Source: Labilibaculum sp. (GTDB taxonomy: Bacteria; Bacteroidota; Bacteroidia; Bacteroidales; Marinifilaceae). Taken from it: DNA of 64,000 bases. Below, one piece after another: positions 44,234 through 52,380 of this stretch. The position numbers and the translations under genes are program-made. The DNA lies in the NCBI RefSeq assembly GCF_963664555.1, contig NZ_OY761461.1, positions 3,162,001 to 3,226,000 on the forward strand, written 5' to 3'. The stretch's first letter is position 1; each line of letters opens with the position of its first letter. The notes below the pieces were generated by a model. The model did no database searches. It worked only from the letters and a program-made list of their open reading frames with translations, and was not told the DNA's origin.

Positions 44234-44845
44234 ATGAGCAACGATACTTACAAAACAATCAATCTGGCATCGGAAGGCCTGTACAAGGAAAAAGGAAGTA
44301 AATTCATTGCATATGCCTACCCCGTAACCAGCGAAGAGGAAATAAAAGAGCATATCGCCAACCTAAAAAAAGAATACTACGATGCCCGCCATCATTGCTA
44401 TGCATATATGCTTGGCGCTGATAAATCTGAATACAGGGCAAATGATGATGGCGAACCTTCATCTACAGCTGGGAAACCCATTTTAGGTCAAATACTATCG
44501 AATGATATCACCAATATACTAATCGTAGTTATTCGCTACTTTGGTGGGACTAAACTAGGTGTAAGTGGTTTAATACATGCATACAAAACAGCTGCTGCTG
44601 ATGCCATTTCCAATGCCGAAATAATTGAAAAGACTGTAAATGATATTTACGATGTTAATTTCGATTATCTGGTTATGAATGATGTAATGAAAATTATCAA
44701 AGATGACCAACCGGAACAATTGGGGCAGGATTTTAACCTAACTTGCCAAATCACCTTAAGTATCCGTCAAAGTGAGGTCGGTAAAATCATCGAAAAATTT
44801 TCGAAGATCGATAGTGTGAAAACAGAATACGTCAAAACCATTTAG
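44234..44845 (+). CDS. yigZ: YigZ/IMPACT family protein
   Basis: A 203-residue protein of the UPF0029/IMPACT family. SKFIAYAYPV at the N-terminus, RHHCYAYMLGADK, and ANDDGEPSSTAGKPILGQI (residues near 75-95) are the family signature, followed by VVIRYFGGTKLGVSGL and the C-terminal DUF1949-type region. The biochemical function is not well defined; a role in translation or RNA handling has been proposed. It ends before the pyrB leader. Confidence 0.93.
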   Translation: MSNDTYKTINLASEGLYKEKGSKFIAYAYPVTSEEEIKEHIANLKKEYYDARHHCYAYMLGADKSEYRANDDGEPSSTAGKPILGQILSNDITNILIVVIRYFGGTKLGVSGLIHAYKTAAADAISNAEIIEKTVNDIYDVNFDYLVMNDVMKIIKDDQPEQLGQDFNLTCQITLSIRQSEVGKIIEKFSKIDSVKTEYVKTI

Positions 44846-44932
44846 TTCTTTCGATATCAACATTATATACCAATCCATTTCCCGACTGATTTTTTCACTC
44901 AAAAAAAATGTTAATAATTAATCGATTTCTGA

Positions 44933-44965
44933 TTTGATTTTCAGAATAATTTATGCCTATATTTG
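44933..44965 (+). promoter_or_regulatory. Promoter of the pyrBI operon
   Basis: TTTG at 44933-44936 (-33) and TATATTTG at 44958-44965 (-7, an exact TAnnTTTG match) are separated by 21 bases, a good Bacteroidetes promoter. Transcription would begin around 44971-44973, just before the leader ORF ATG at 44975, giving an almost leaderless start for that ORF. Confidence 0.7.
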
Positions 44966-44974
44966 TAATCTAGA

Positions 44975-45229
44975 ATGGAGATACAACTAATTCAATCTAG
45001 AACCGCCAACTATACCAAAAGAAGTAAAGACCTTTACTCCTTTTTACACATTTTCCATTATTTATTTCGAAGTAAACATGATTTAAGGATTAATTCCCGC
45101 TTCGGCTATTTAGATAATCCTTTTCAAGAATATTTATCAAAAAACCCAACATTACTATCAATTATAGTAATTGTTGGTTTTTTTTTGTCCAAAAAAAACA
45201 ATCATATTATAAACACACTTAATTTTTAA
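44975..45229 (+). CDS. Putative pyr leader peptide ORF (84 codons)
   Basis: An ORF that starts at the predicted transcription start, runs through a U-rich stretch and the terminator hairpin at 45143-45186, and ends with TAA three bases before the pyrB ATG. Its sequence has no recognisable domain. This arrangement resembles the E. coli pyrBI leader, where a translated leader crosses the attenuator so that UTP shortage, through RNA polymerase pausing and ribosome coupling, prevents termination. That E. coli uses this mechanism is established; its use here is inference, and the peptide itself may have no function. Confidence 0.45.
   Translation: MEIQLIQSRTANYTKRSKDLYSFLHIFHYLFRSKHDLRINSRFGYLDNPFQEYLSKNPTLLSIIVIVGFFLSKKNNHIINTLNF
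45085..45122 (+). promoter_or_regulatory. Possible pause hairpin in the pyr leader
   Basis: AAGGATTA (45085-45092) pairs exactly with TAATCCTT (45115-45122). It follows a pyrimidine-rich stretch (about 45029-45070) and precedes the terminator hairpin by about 20 bases, the order expected for a pause site followed by an attenuator. Confidence 0.45.
45143..45186 (+). terminator. Attenuator (intrinsic terminator) upstream of pyrB
   Basis: TTACTAT (45152-45158) pairs with ATAGTAA (45164-45170), extended outward by CCAACA with TTGTTGG (one bulge) and then AA with TT. A run of nine Ts (45178-45186) follows. It lies within the leader, 47 bases before the pyrB ATG, so full-length transcription needs readthrough. 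Confidence 0.8.
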
Positions 45230-45232
45230 TCA

Positions 45233-46138
45233 ATGGATAACAAAAGTTTAGTATCGATCGACGACTACACAAAAGAGGAAATCCTGGAAGTATTAGCTAG
45301 AGCTGCTGAGTTCGAAAAAAATCCTAACTGCAACTTATTAGAAGGCAAAGTTGTTGCTTCATTGTTTTTTGAGCCGTCAACCCGTACACGATTAAGCTTC
45401 GAAACTGCAATTAGTCGCATGGGTGGAAGAATTGTTGGATTCACCGATTCTTCGTCATCAAGCGTTACTAAAGGGGAAACTTTAAAGGATACCACTAAAA
45501 TGGTGAGTAACTATTGCGACCTTATTGTTATGCGTCATCCAATTGAAGGTTCTGCCCGATATGCATCTGAAGTATCTGATGTTCCTGTTATTAATGCCGG
45601 AGATGGTGCCAACCAGCATCCAAGTCAAACCATGCTCGATCTTTATTCCATCATGAAAACTCAGGGAACACTCGAAAACCTGAATATTTTTATGGTAGGC
45701 GACCTTAAATACGGTCGTACTGTTCATTCTTTATTGATGGCACTTTCTCACTTCAATCCTACCTTCCATTTTATTGCTCCACCCGAATTGGAAATTCCTC
45801 GTGCGTACAAAATTTTCATGAAAAAAAACAATATCAAATATTTCGAACACACCGAATTTAATGATATTATTAACGATGCTGATATTTTGTATATGACTCG
45901 TGTTCAAAAAGAACGGTTTGCTGACCCTTTGGAATATGAAAAAGTAAAAAATGTGTACATCTTAAAAAACGATATGCTTGACAACACGAAGGATAACATG
46001 AGAATTCTTCACCCGCTTCCAAGAGTAAATGAAATAGCTGTGGATGTTGATACCAATCCAAAAGCCTATTATTTTGAACAAGCTTTAAATGGTGTTTATG
46101 CCAGACAAGCTATCATAGCAAAAGCTCTTAATCTATAA
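45233..46138 (+). CDS. pyrB: Aspartate carbamoyltransferase catalytic subunit
   Basis: A 301-residue enzyme that transfers a carbamoyl group from carbamoyl phosphate to aspartate, the first committed step of pyrimidine synthesis. [14 protein letters not shown] (carbamoyl-phosphate binding), the 80s loop [22 protein letters not shown] and HPLPRVNEI (aspartate-domain motif) are all present. It is followed 31 bases later by pyrI, as in enterobacterial ATCase, so the two subunits probably form a regulated holoenzyme. It lies behind an attenuator. Confidence 0.97.
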   Translation: MDNKSLVSIDDYTKEEILEVLARAAEFEKNPNCNLLEGKVVASLFFEPSTRTRLSFETAISRMGGRIVGFTDSSSSSVTKGETLKDTTKMVSNYCDLIVMRHPIEGSARYASEVSDVPVINAGDGANQHPSQTMLDLYSIMKTQGTLENLNIFMVGDLKYGRTVHSLLMALSHFNPTFHFIAPPELEIPRAYKIFMKKNNIKYFEHTEFNDIINDADILYMTRVQKERFADPLEYEKVKNVYILKNDMLDNTKDNMRILHPLPRVNEIAVDVDTNPKAYYFEQALNGVYARQAIIAKALNL

Positions 46139-46169
46139 ATTCATACTCACGAATAAAGCACATCATCAT

Positions 46170-46628
46170 ATGAACACAAAAAAAGAATTGCAAGTAAGCG
46201 CTATTGAAAACGGAACCGTAATTGATCATATTCCTGCCGAATATCTTTTTCAGGTAATTACCATTTTAGGATTGGACAAAAGTAAAAACTCAGTGACTTT
46301 TGGAAACAATCTGGAAAGTAAACTATTGGGAAAGAAAGCCATCATCAAAATTTCCGACAAATTTTTTGAAGATGAAGAAATCAATAAAATCTCACTAATT
46401 GCTCCGCATGCAAAACTAAATATCATTCGTGATTACAAAGTTGCAGAAAAGAAAATTGTAGAATCGCCTGAAAAAGTTATTGGTATTGCTAAATGTATGA
46501 ATCCAAAATGCATTACAAATGTAGAAGCTGTGACCACTCGCTTTAAAGTGATAAATAATTCTCCTATTACCCTGAAATGCCACTATTGTGAGAAAATAAC
46601 AGATCACAAAAACATAGAAATTGTATAA
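46170..46628 (+). CDS. pyrI: Aspartate carbamoyltransferase regulatory subunit
   Basis: A 152-residue regulatory chain. The N-terminal allosteric domain begins LQVSAIENGTVIDHIPA, the family start that binds CTP/ATP. The C-terminal zinc domain has the four cysteines in CMNPKC and CHYCEK (Cx4C...Cx2C). It binds PyrB trimers and carries feedback inhibition by CTP. It is co-transcribed with pyrB and ends in a terminator. Confidence 0.96.
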   Translation: MNTKKELQVSAIENGTVIDHIPAEYLFQVITILGLDKSKNSVTFGNNLESKLLGKKAIIKISDKFFEDEEINKISLIAPHAKLNIIRDYKVAEKKIVESPEKVIGIAKCMNPKCITNVEAVTTRFKVINNSPITLKCHYCEKITDHKNIEIV

Positions 46629-46652
46629 TTTGCATTTCATTGTCCCTCATAT

Positions 46653-46682
46653 AAAAAGAAGTCCGTTTGGGCTTCTTTTTTT
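46653..46682 (+). terminator. Rho-independent terminator of pyrBI
   Basis: AAAAAGAAGTCC (46653-46664) pairs with GGGCTTCTTTTT (46669-46680, one G-T pair) around GTTT, ending in a run of Ts. Confidence 0.85.
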
Positions 46683-46761
46683 GTAGAATAAATATTCATC
46701 CTCCATTGATAAAAGGATAATTGCTACCTTTATATCCTCTAAAAAATAAATATCCCATAAC

Positions 46762-47421
46762 ATGACATCTTCAGAAGAACAGCTTCGAAAGCTAATATTA
46801 CAAGCTATTGAGAAAGGGCAAAACGGAAAAATAAGGGCTTGTAATAAAGACTTGAATGCCATTTATTTGATTCTTAAAAAAGATCCTTTCTTACTTTGGG
46901 ATGATACTGCAATTTCCCAATTGGGAAAGGCAATTATCATGATGCTCCATTTTGATTTGATTGACGATGAAGAACAAAATATTGGACTGGCTCATCTCTC
47001 CTATCTGTTTATTACCAGAGGAATTGAAAAAGAAGAAAATTTAGCTCCTGAAGAAGATCCGGCAGAACTTTTTCGCTTAAGAAAAGATCGCATTATTCTG
47101 ATGAAAAGTTGTGATGATTCGTTTGTTGATAGTTTACAGGAATTCTATTTTGCGGATAACAAAGCCAAGGATTTGGATGAATATAACGATCAGAGAAAGG
47201 CAGTATTAAGTCGTCTGCCCTATCTTATATTTGCTGATATACATTTAATTGAACAGGAATACCAAAACCTTAGAGATGATGTATACTTACTTGAAACAGC
47301 AAATTTTATTGAGCACGAAAACGAGATGAGTGACGAGAACTTACAAGAGGGACTTTTACTGCACAAAATTTTGTATAAACACACTTATCAGAAGTTGAAA
47401 AATGAAGAATTACATTACTAA
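46762..47421 (+). CDS. Conserved-looking hypothetical protein
   Basis: A 219-residue acidic soluble protein, helical and rich in Glu/Asp/Lys/Leu, without signal peptide or membrane segments. I recognise no family; similar-sized proteins occur in Bacteroidales. It lies alone between pyrI and a flavoprotein gene, with about 130 bp free on each side. It has normal codon use and a plausible start, so it is probably real. Confidence 0.65.
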   Translation: MTSSEEQLRKLILQAIEKGQNGKIRACNKDLNAIYLILKKDPFLLWDDTAISQLGKAIIMMLHFDLIDDEEQNIGLAHLSYLFITRGIEKEENLAPEEDPAELFRLRKDRIILMKSCDDSFVDSLQEFYFADNKAKDLDEYNDQRKAVLSRLPYLIFADIHLIEQEYQNLRDDVYLLETANFIEHENEMSDENLQEGLLLHKILYKHTYQKLKNEELHY

Positions 47422-47648
47422 CAACTCCTCAAAATCAAACTATAAATAAGACACACCAAACGTAAGAAAAAGACTTTTTTATCCGCAAAACATATAAAAG
47501 CTTATGGGTTTGCACTTTTATTTATATCTTTCTACCTAATTTCGCAGGAAACACAAAAATGGCTGCAATTCTTCCTGCTTCAAGTGTATCTTATTCAAAT
47601 ACAATGTGCACGAAATCCAGCCATTTAAAACAACAAACAAAAGTTTTT

Positions 47649-49139
47649 ATGGATATAGAAAAATACGACCTTGTTGTCTTGGGAAGCGGCCCTGCAGGTT
47701 TCTCAGCAGCAATGCGTGCCATCGATTTTAAGAAATCTGTTTGTATCATCGAGGCGAATCATTTGGGAGGTGCCGGTATTATGAATGGTGCTTTAACTTC
47801 GAAGGCGATGTGGGAATTATCCCGCGATTTCTCAATCGCATCCTCGGTAATGAGAGGTTACCGGGCATCGGGTTTAAATGTAGATTACAAAAAAGTTCAA
47901 CAAACCATTATACAGGCAGCAAAACAAAAGCAATTGCAGATGCTGTCGCAAATTGAGACTTATTCGAAACCTTCGGAGACTTGTGGAAATATTACTTTAA
48001 AATACGGCTGGGGAAAATTTGTCGATTCGCATACTGTTGAGGTGATTTCCAACGACAAAATAGAGCAAATCAAAGGCGATAATTTCATTATTGCAACAGG
48101 TTCCCGTCCGCGCCCAATGCCTGACGTTAAGATTGATAATGAGAGAATTATTGATTCGGAAGGCATAATGGATTTAAAAGAATTTCCGGAACGAATGATT
48201 ATTATTGGCTCGGGAATTATTGGTTGTGAATACGCCACTATTTTTTCCAATTACAACCAGACAGAAGTACACTTATTGGATCGACAGCATAAGGTAATTC
48301 CTTATGAAGATGATGATTTGAGTAATTTTGTTGGGAAAAATTTAGAAAGCAACGGTGTAATTATACATCACACGGCAAATTTAAGAACAATTCGAAAACG
48401 TCCGGATTTTTTAGAAGTTGTACTGGATTATCAGGATGGTCATTCAACAGTAATAGAGGTAGATGTGGCTATTGTAGCTATTGGAAGAATGCCGAACCTG
48501 GATAATATTGGACTGGAAAATGTTGGAATCAACACTACAAATCGTGGTTATCTTGATATTAATGAAGTTTGTGCCACAGACAATTTTCAATCGTGCAACA
48601 TTTTTGCTGCAGGTGATGTATCGGGGCATGCACAATTGTATTCGGTTGCCGAGCTGCAGGGCAGATATATTGTTGAAGCTTTGTATGGCAATTCAGAATA
48701 TCCGTTGGACTACTCAAATATGTCAACATTAATGTTCTTTAAACCTGAAGTGGCGGCTGTTGGTTTGAACGAGAAAGCCTGCCGAAAAAGTGGTATTCCA
48801 TACAAAGTTGCAACCTATTCAAACTCATTGGTAAACCGTGCTGTTGCCATGCGTGCTACCGATGGATTTGTGAAAATTATTGTAAGCGATGATGGTAAGG
48901 ATCGAATATTGGGCATGCGTGCTGCAGGGCCGCAGGCTTCTACTCTAATTACTTCTATTGCCTACCAAATCACACAAAAAAGAACTCTGAAAGACATTCG
49001 GCAAAACGTTCATCCTCACCCAAGTATTAGTGAGGGAATTCAGGAATGTTTGCGGGTTTTTGAAGGAAAATCAATTTATAAACCCAAAGCTTTTCCCGAT
49101 TTAATTAAATTGGAGAGTTGGAAACCTGAAAAAGTTTAA
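47649..49139 (+). CDS. Dihydrolipoamide dehydrogenase-like flavoprotein lacking the redox disulfide
   Basis: A flavoprotein of the pyridine-nucleotide-disulfide oxidoreductase fold. ATG 47649 (MDIEKYDLVVLGSGPAGFSA) is preferred; the longer frame adds 30 residues with no family similarity. FAD-binding GSGPAG, the NAD(P)-binding GSGIIGCEYATIF (near 200), VAIGRMPN, FAAGDVSG and a C-terminal dimer domain with HPHPSISEGIQE (His-Glu pair) are present. In place of the usual GGTCLNVGCIPSK disulfide loop it has GGAGIMNGALTSK, with neither cysteine. It therefore probably works like transhydrogenases of this family or as another NAD(P)H:acceptor oxidoreductase, not as a lipoamide dehydrogenase. The substrate is unknown. 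Confidence 0.82.
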   Translation: MDIEKYDLVVLGSGPAGFSAAMRAIDFKKSVCIIEANHLGGAGIMNGALTSKAMWELSRDFSIASSVMRGYRASGLNVDYKKVQQTIIQAAKQKQLQMLSQIETYSKPSETCGNITLKYGWGKFVDSHTVEVISNDKIEQIKGDNFIIATGSRPRPMPDVKIDNERIIDSEGIMDLKEFPERMIIIGSGIIGCEYATIFSNYNQTEVHLLDRQHKVIPYEDDDLSNFVGKNLESNGVIIHHTANLRTIRKRPDFLEVVLDYQDGHSTVIEVDVAIVAIGRMPNLDNIGLENVGINTTNRGYLDINEVCATDNFQSCNIFAAGDVSGHAQLYSVAELQGRYIVEALYGNSEYPLDYSNMSTLMFFKPEVAAVGLNEKACRKSGIPYKVATYSNSLVNRAVAMRATDGFVKIIVSDDGKDRILGMRAAGPQASTLITSIAYQITQKRTLKDIRQNVHPHPSISEGIQECLRVFEGKSIYKPKAFPDLIKLESWKPEKV

Positions 49140-49143
49140 GCAA

Positions 49144-49178
49144 AAAAAGACGCGATTTTCGAATCTCGTCTTTTTTTT
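49144..49178 (+). terminator. Rho-independent terminator of the flavoprotein gene
   Basis: A stem of AAGACG, mismatch, GATT around TTCG with AATC, mismatch, CGTCTT, followed by eight Ts (49171-49178). Confidence 0.85.
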
Positions 49179-49278
49179 GCATTATTCAACTTTTCTTATT
49201 CGTGCTAAAAATGTTTTTGATATAAATCCCTGAAGATTTCGTAACTTTTAGTAACCCAAAATCTTAAAACAAACAGCT

Positions 49279-49590
49279 ATGAACTCAACGGAAATGATGA
49301 ACATTATAATGAATGGTGATTGGCGAAATACAGAAACAAATGATGTCTGTTCTTTTTCCTGGTCAGATTCGGATCATTCAATAACAATGAAATACATTTC
49401 CGGAGATAAAACGGGGCGTAAAGATTCCCATCAATTTGTAAAACTATATCATAATGCCGAGTACCTGAAAGATTGCAATCAGCTCCGCTATCAGAGTAAC
49501 TTGTTTACCAGTGAATTTACACTTGAATCGGAAAATGGCCCCCTTTTGGTAGTATCGAATGTTTTTGGGAAAATGAAGTTGATTAGGTAA
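49279..49590 (+). CDS. Small hypothetical protein
   Basis: A 103-residue soluble protein with several polar beta-like strands (FSWSDSDHSITMKYISG, LFTSEFTLESENGPLLVV). There is no signal peptide or recognised domain. Its length and alternating hydrophobic pattern suggest a small beta-barrel or sandwich. It has its own upstream space after the terminator at 49144, so it is probably transcribed alone. Confidence 0.55.
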   Translation: MNSTEMMNIIMNGDWRNTETNDVCSFSWSDSDHSITMKYISGDKTGRKDSHQFVKLYHNAEYLKDCNQLRYQSNLFTSEFTLESENGPLLVVSNVFGKMKLIR

Positions 49591-49673
49591 GTATTCCTAT
49601 TGCAAAAAAGGCACGAGCTTATCACCCGCACCAATTGGCAATCTTTATTTTTGTGAAAAAAGAAACTCAAAAC

Positions 49674-49874
49674 TTATTTTCCAAAACCAAGCACTCTTCT
49701 TTTCCATTTTTTCAGTCGTTGATACCTCTCAATTGACAATAGACCAATTAGACTAAAACAAATAGAAGTACCTATCAATATCCCAAGCAAAAAGTCAGGA
49801 GTTGCTGTAAATCTTTTCAAAACAAAGTACAAACACAAAGTGACCATACTCATCATTAATTTATTGTTCTTCAT
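49674..49874 (-). CDS. Small two-helix membrane protein
   Basis: A 66-residue protein with two hydrophobic helices (about 6-20 and 27-47) and a basic C-terminus (RYQRLKKWKRRVLGFGK). No family recognised. It lies downstream of the sigma/membrane-protein pair on the same strand, 65 bases away, and may be part of that group. Confidence 0.5.
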   Translation of the reverse strand: MKNNKLMMSMVTLCLYFVLKRFTATPDFLLGILIGTSICFSLIGLLSIERYQRLKKWKRRVLGFGK

Positions 49875-49939
49875 TGTATTTTTATAATTATTAGAAAATT
49901 AAAGCCGATATCATATATTTACATTCATTATTTTTTGTA

Positions 49940-50482
49940 TTACTCACCCTCTAATTCAGTAATAAGAGCCAAAGCATTGTCGTAAAGAACTTTATATTTT
50001 ATCCGCCATACCAGTAAACCAATCAAAACTGCTGCAATCATTACTACCCAAAAAATAAGCTGAAATTCAACGAAATTATCATCGCCTGATAACTTCAGGC
50101 TTAATCCAAAATTAACAATCAGCATGGCAACAAACACCCAAATATTTTTGAATTGAAAAGGTCTGTATCTTTTGACAACATTCTTCAACATACTTATTGT
50201 AGGTAAAGAATAATCAACATATTTAAATTCTTTATGAAATTTTCCAAAAACAATTACGAAAATCAAAAATGCAATTGGCATACAAAATCCGCTAACCAAA
50301 TCGCGAACTTCTCTTGTCTCTAAATATTCAACTACGGTCCTAGCCGAATAAATTATCATCATTACAAGATAGAAAATCTGCATTCCCCTGCTTAAATTAC
50401 CATAACTATTATCTTCCTTTTTTAATTTATCGATAAACGATCCCATACCGTTTGTATCCTGTGAAATCTTACTGTTATTCAT
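49940..50482 (-). CDS. Four-helix membrane protein, probable partner of the ECF sigma factor
   Basis: A 180-residue protein with an N-terminal soluble stretch of about 30 residues and four hydrophobic helices (about 33-50, 65-82, 110-127, 135-157). Its start overlaps the stop of the sigma gene by 8 bases, so translation is coupled. Anti-sigma factors are often encoded this way, but no zinc anti-sigma (ZAS) or FecR motif is visible. Regulation of the sigma factor is an inference from position. Confidence 0.6.
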   Translation of the reverse strand: MNNSKISQDTNGMGSFIDKLKKEDNSYGNLSRGMQIFYLVMMIIYSARTVVEYLETREVRDLVSGFCMPIAFLIFVIVFGKFHKEFKYVDYSLPTISMLKNVVKRYRPFQFKNIWVFVAMLIVNFGLSLKLSGDDNFVEFQLIFWVVMIAAVLIGLLVWRIKYKVLYDNALALITELEGE

Positions 50483-50990
50483 GCTTGCCTCCTGATAATT
50501 TAGATTTTAACTGCTCTTTAATTCTATGAATCTTCACTTTTACATTGGGCTCGGTAATGCCAATAACATCAGCAATTTCCCGCATCGAAAGACCTTCGAG
50601 CATGAGCGACATCAGTGATTTATCGATTACCGACATTTGATTTAGCTCAATTTGCAGTTGATTCAACTGAGCTTCCTGCTCGAGCTTTTCCTTTGTGCCT
50701 TCATCAAACAGAAGAGAAAGATTTTCAGTATCGACATCTACAATCATCTGCATTTGTTTGAATGCTTTTCCGGTAAAACCCAAAGAAGTATTTACTGCAA
50801 TCCGATAGATCCAAGTGTTGATTGATGCGTCACCCCTAAAAGAATCAAGGCTTTTCCAGATATTAACCAAAATATCCTGATACATATCTTTCCTATCCTC
50901 GTGATTGGGACTGTAATAGCTGCAAATCCGCCTAATTCTTTCGCCATTATCCGTGACAATATCATTAAACTTATTTTCCTTATTCACCAT
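50475..50990 (-). CDS. ECF-type RNA polymerase sigma factor
   Basis: A 171-residue sigma-70 family protein of ECF type. Region 2 (about 10-75) contains YYSPNHEDRKDMYQDILVNI and FRGDASINTWIYRIAVN; region 4 (about 110-165) contains EGLSMREIADVIGITEPNVK, a helix-turn-helix, and VKIHRIKEQLK. It should direct RNA polymerase to a specific stress or envelope promoter set. It is the first gene of a short minus-strand group with a membrane protein. Confidence 0.9.
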   Translation of the reverse strand: MVNKENKFNDIVTDNGERIRRICSYYSPNHEDRKDMYQDILVNIWKSLDSFRGDASINTWIYRIAVNTSLGFTGKAFKQMQMIVDVDTENLSLLFDEGTKEKLEQEAQLNQLQIELNQMSVIDKSLMSLMLEGLSMREIADVIGITEPNVKVKIHRIKEQLKSKLSGGKHE

Positions 50991-51129
50991 ATTTATAGTT
51001 TGTGTACATATAGTTAGTTGGCAAGCATAACTATTAGTTACATTTTTCGAATATCTTTTTTTTTAAAATTTACTGTAATTATTACCCAACTGAGAAAACC
51101 TATTCCATTTCAAAGATTTGCTTGAGGTT

Positions 51130-51645
51130 TTAACGCTGAACTACCTCAGCAACAATTGCAGCAGGATCTTCCAAAATAGCCTGCTCCTCACGATTTAATT
51201 CCAATTCCCGAACCAATTTCTCTTTAGTTGGGTAATAAGTTGCGAACAGCAGCATAATCATAACGGCAAAACCCAGCAAGAGTAATTCGCCGGTAAGCAA
51301 ATAGGTAATAATTGCAAAAAACACTGTTCCTTCAAGCAAAGCATATTTAATGATATTAACTGCTCTATAGGATTCCATTTTAGTTTTTAATTCAGCCACT
51401 TCTTTTGCCAGCTTTAGCTTTTTTCCGGCAACCAATTTGCTAACGACAAAAGTTACCAGAAAAAACAAGGGTATCATAATCATGAACATAGTGCGCAACA
51501 CTTCATCGCCGGCCACAACTGCTCCTTGTGTTTGATTGATAAAAACGGCAAAGGATGCGAAAAACACCTGACCAGTTAATAAGGCAGCATGAATAAGGAT
51601 ACTGCTGCGTTGGTACTGCTGAAAGTTTTGTTTTGTTTTATTCAT
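51130..51645 (-). CDS. Hypothetical four-helix membrane protein
   Basis: A 171-residue protein with four hydrophobic helices (about 16-36, 50-68, 98-115, 118-135) and a charged middle loop (KLVAGKKLKLAKEVAELKTKMES). No domain recognised. It lies upstream of the sigma gene on the same strand with a 139-base gap, so it may be a separate unit. Confidence 0.65.
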   Translation of the reverse strand: MNKTKQNFQQYQRSSILIHAALLTGQVFFASFAVFINQTQGAVVAGDEVLRTMFMIMIPLFFLVTFVVSKLVAGKKLKLAKEVAELKTKMESYRAVNIIKYALLEGTVFFAIITYLLTGELLLLGFAVMIMLLFATYYPTKEKLVRELELNREEQAILEDPAAIVAEVVQR

Positions 51646-51694
51646 ATTGGTTTAAGATTTTTCTTTTTGATAGATACTATTTCTTAGATAAAAC

Positions 51695-52054
51695 TTACTT
51701 TGAATTCATATAAACAGTAACCGATTTTGAGTTCAGCAAAACCAAAAGTACAATCAGTGTGATGAATAATGCTGTATATGCCATAGCGTAATTCAGGCCC
51801 ATTGCAAAAGCCATGAATATTGTGGCAAACAAAATAAATCCTGTTAGAATTCCTGCAATGTGCCGAACAAATTTCCATTTTGCAAGCAAGCCAATGGCCA
51901 GAATAATACTTAAACCACCCATTATTTTAAAATGCCCGGTTTCTGATACAAAATATTCTTTGTACAAATCGGTTACAATAGGTATTGCAATAAGAATAAT
52001 GGCAGCACAAAGTGTTGCTTTAAATCCTTTTTGCTGGTAAAATTTTAAATTCAT
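51695..52054 (-). CDS. Hypothetical four-helix membrane protein
   Basis: A 119-residue protein with four hydrophobic helices (about 13-29, 44-58, 65-83, 88-106). It has a general resemblance to DoxX-like small membrane proteins but no diagnostic motif. It sits 49 bases before the gene ending at 51645 on the same strand and may be co-transcribed. Confidence 0.6.
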   Translation of the reverse strand: MNLKFYQQKGFKATLCAAIILIAIPIVTDLYKEYFVSETGHFKIMGGLSIILAIGLLAKWKFVRHIAGILTGFILFATIFMAFAMGLNYAMAYTALFITLIVLLVLLNSKSVTVYMNSK

Positions 52055-52380
52055 AAAATTGTAATTTTCGTTTCGTATTTATCTGAAATAGATCATTTAT
52101 CTGTTTCAATTCCCGAATCTACAAAACAGAAATTAGCTAACAAAACATTTATATCGAAAAATTTAAACCTACTTTATAACATAAAAAGACTACTTTATCT
52201 TATTCTATTAAACCGTGGCTACATTACCAATAAAAAAGGAGGGTGTCATTAAAATCACCTGAAAAGGATCTCAAAAAAACTTTTCGCATTAAAATCATTT
52301 TTTCCGTTTCGCAGTAGGGGTATTTCTTTCTTCAATTGTCTTCCTGATGATTTTAAGAATAATAATGCGAAATAAAAATC
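52055..52380. other. Upstream region of the TonB receptor gene
   Basis: 326 bp between divergent genes, with no coding signal. It contains copy A of the shared promoter motif at 52315-52340. Confidence 0.5.
52315..52340 (+). promoter_or_regulatory. Shared ECF-type promoter motif, copy A
   Basis: TAGGGG (52315-52320), 12 bases, CAATTGTC (52333-52340), 40 bases before the TonB receptor ATG at 52381. The same two blocks with the same spacing occur at 55464 and 58523. It is likely recognised by the FecI-type sigma factor encoded in the cluster. Confidence 0.65.
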
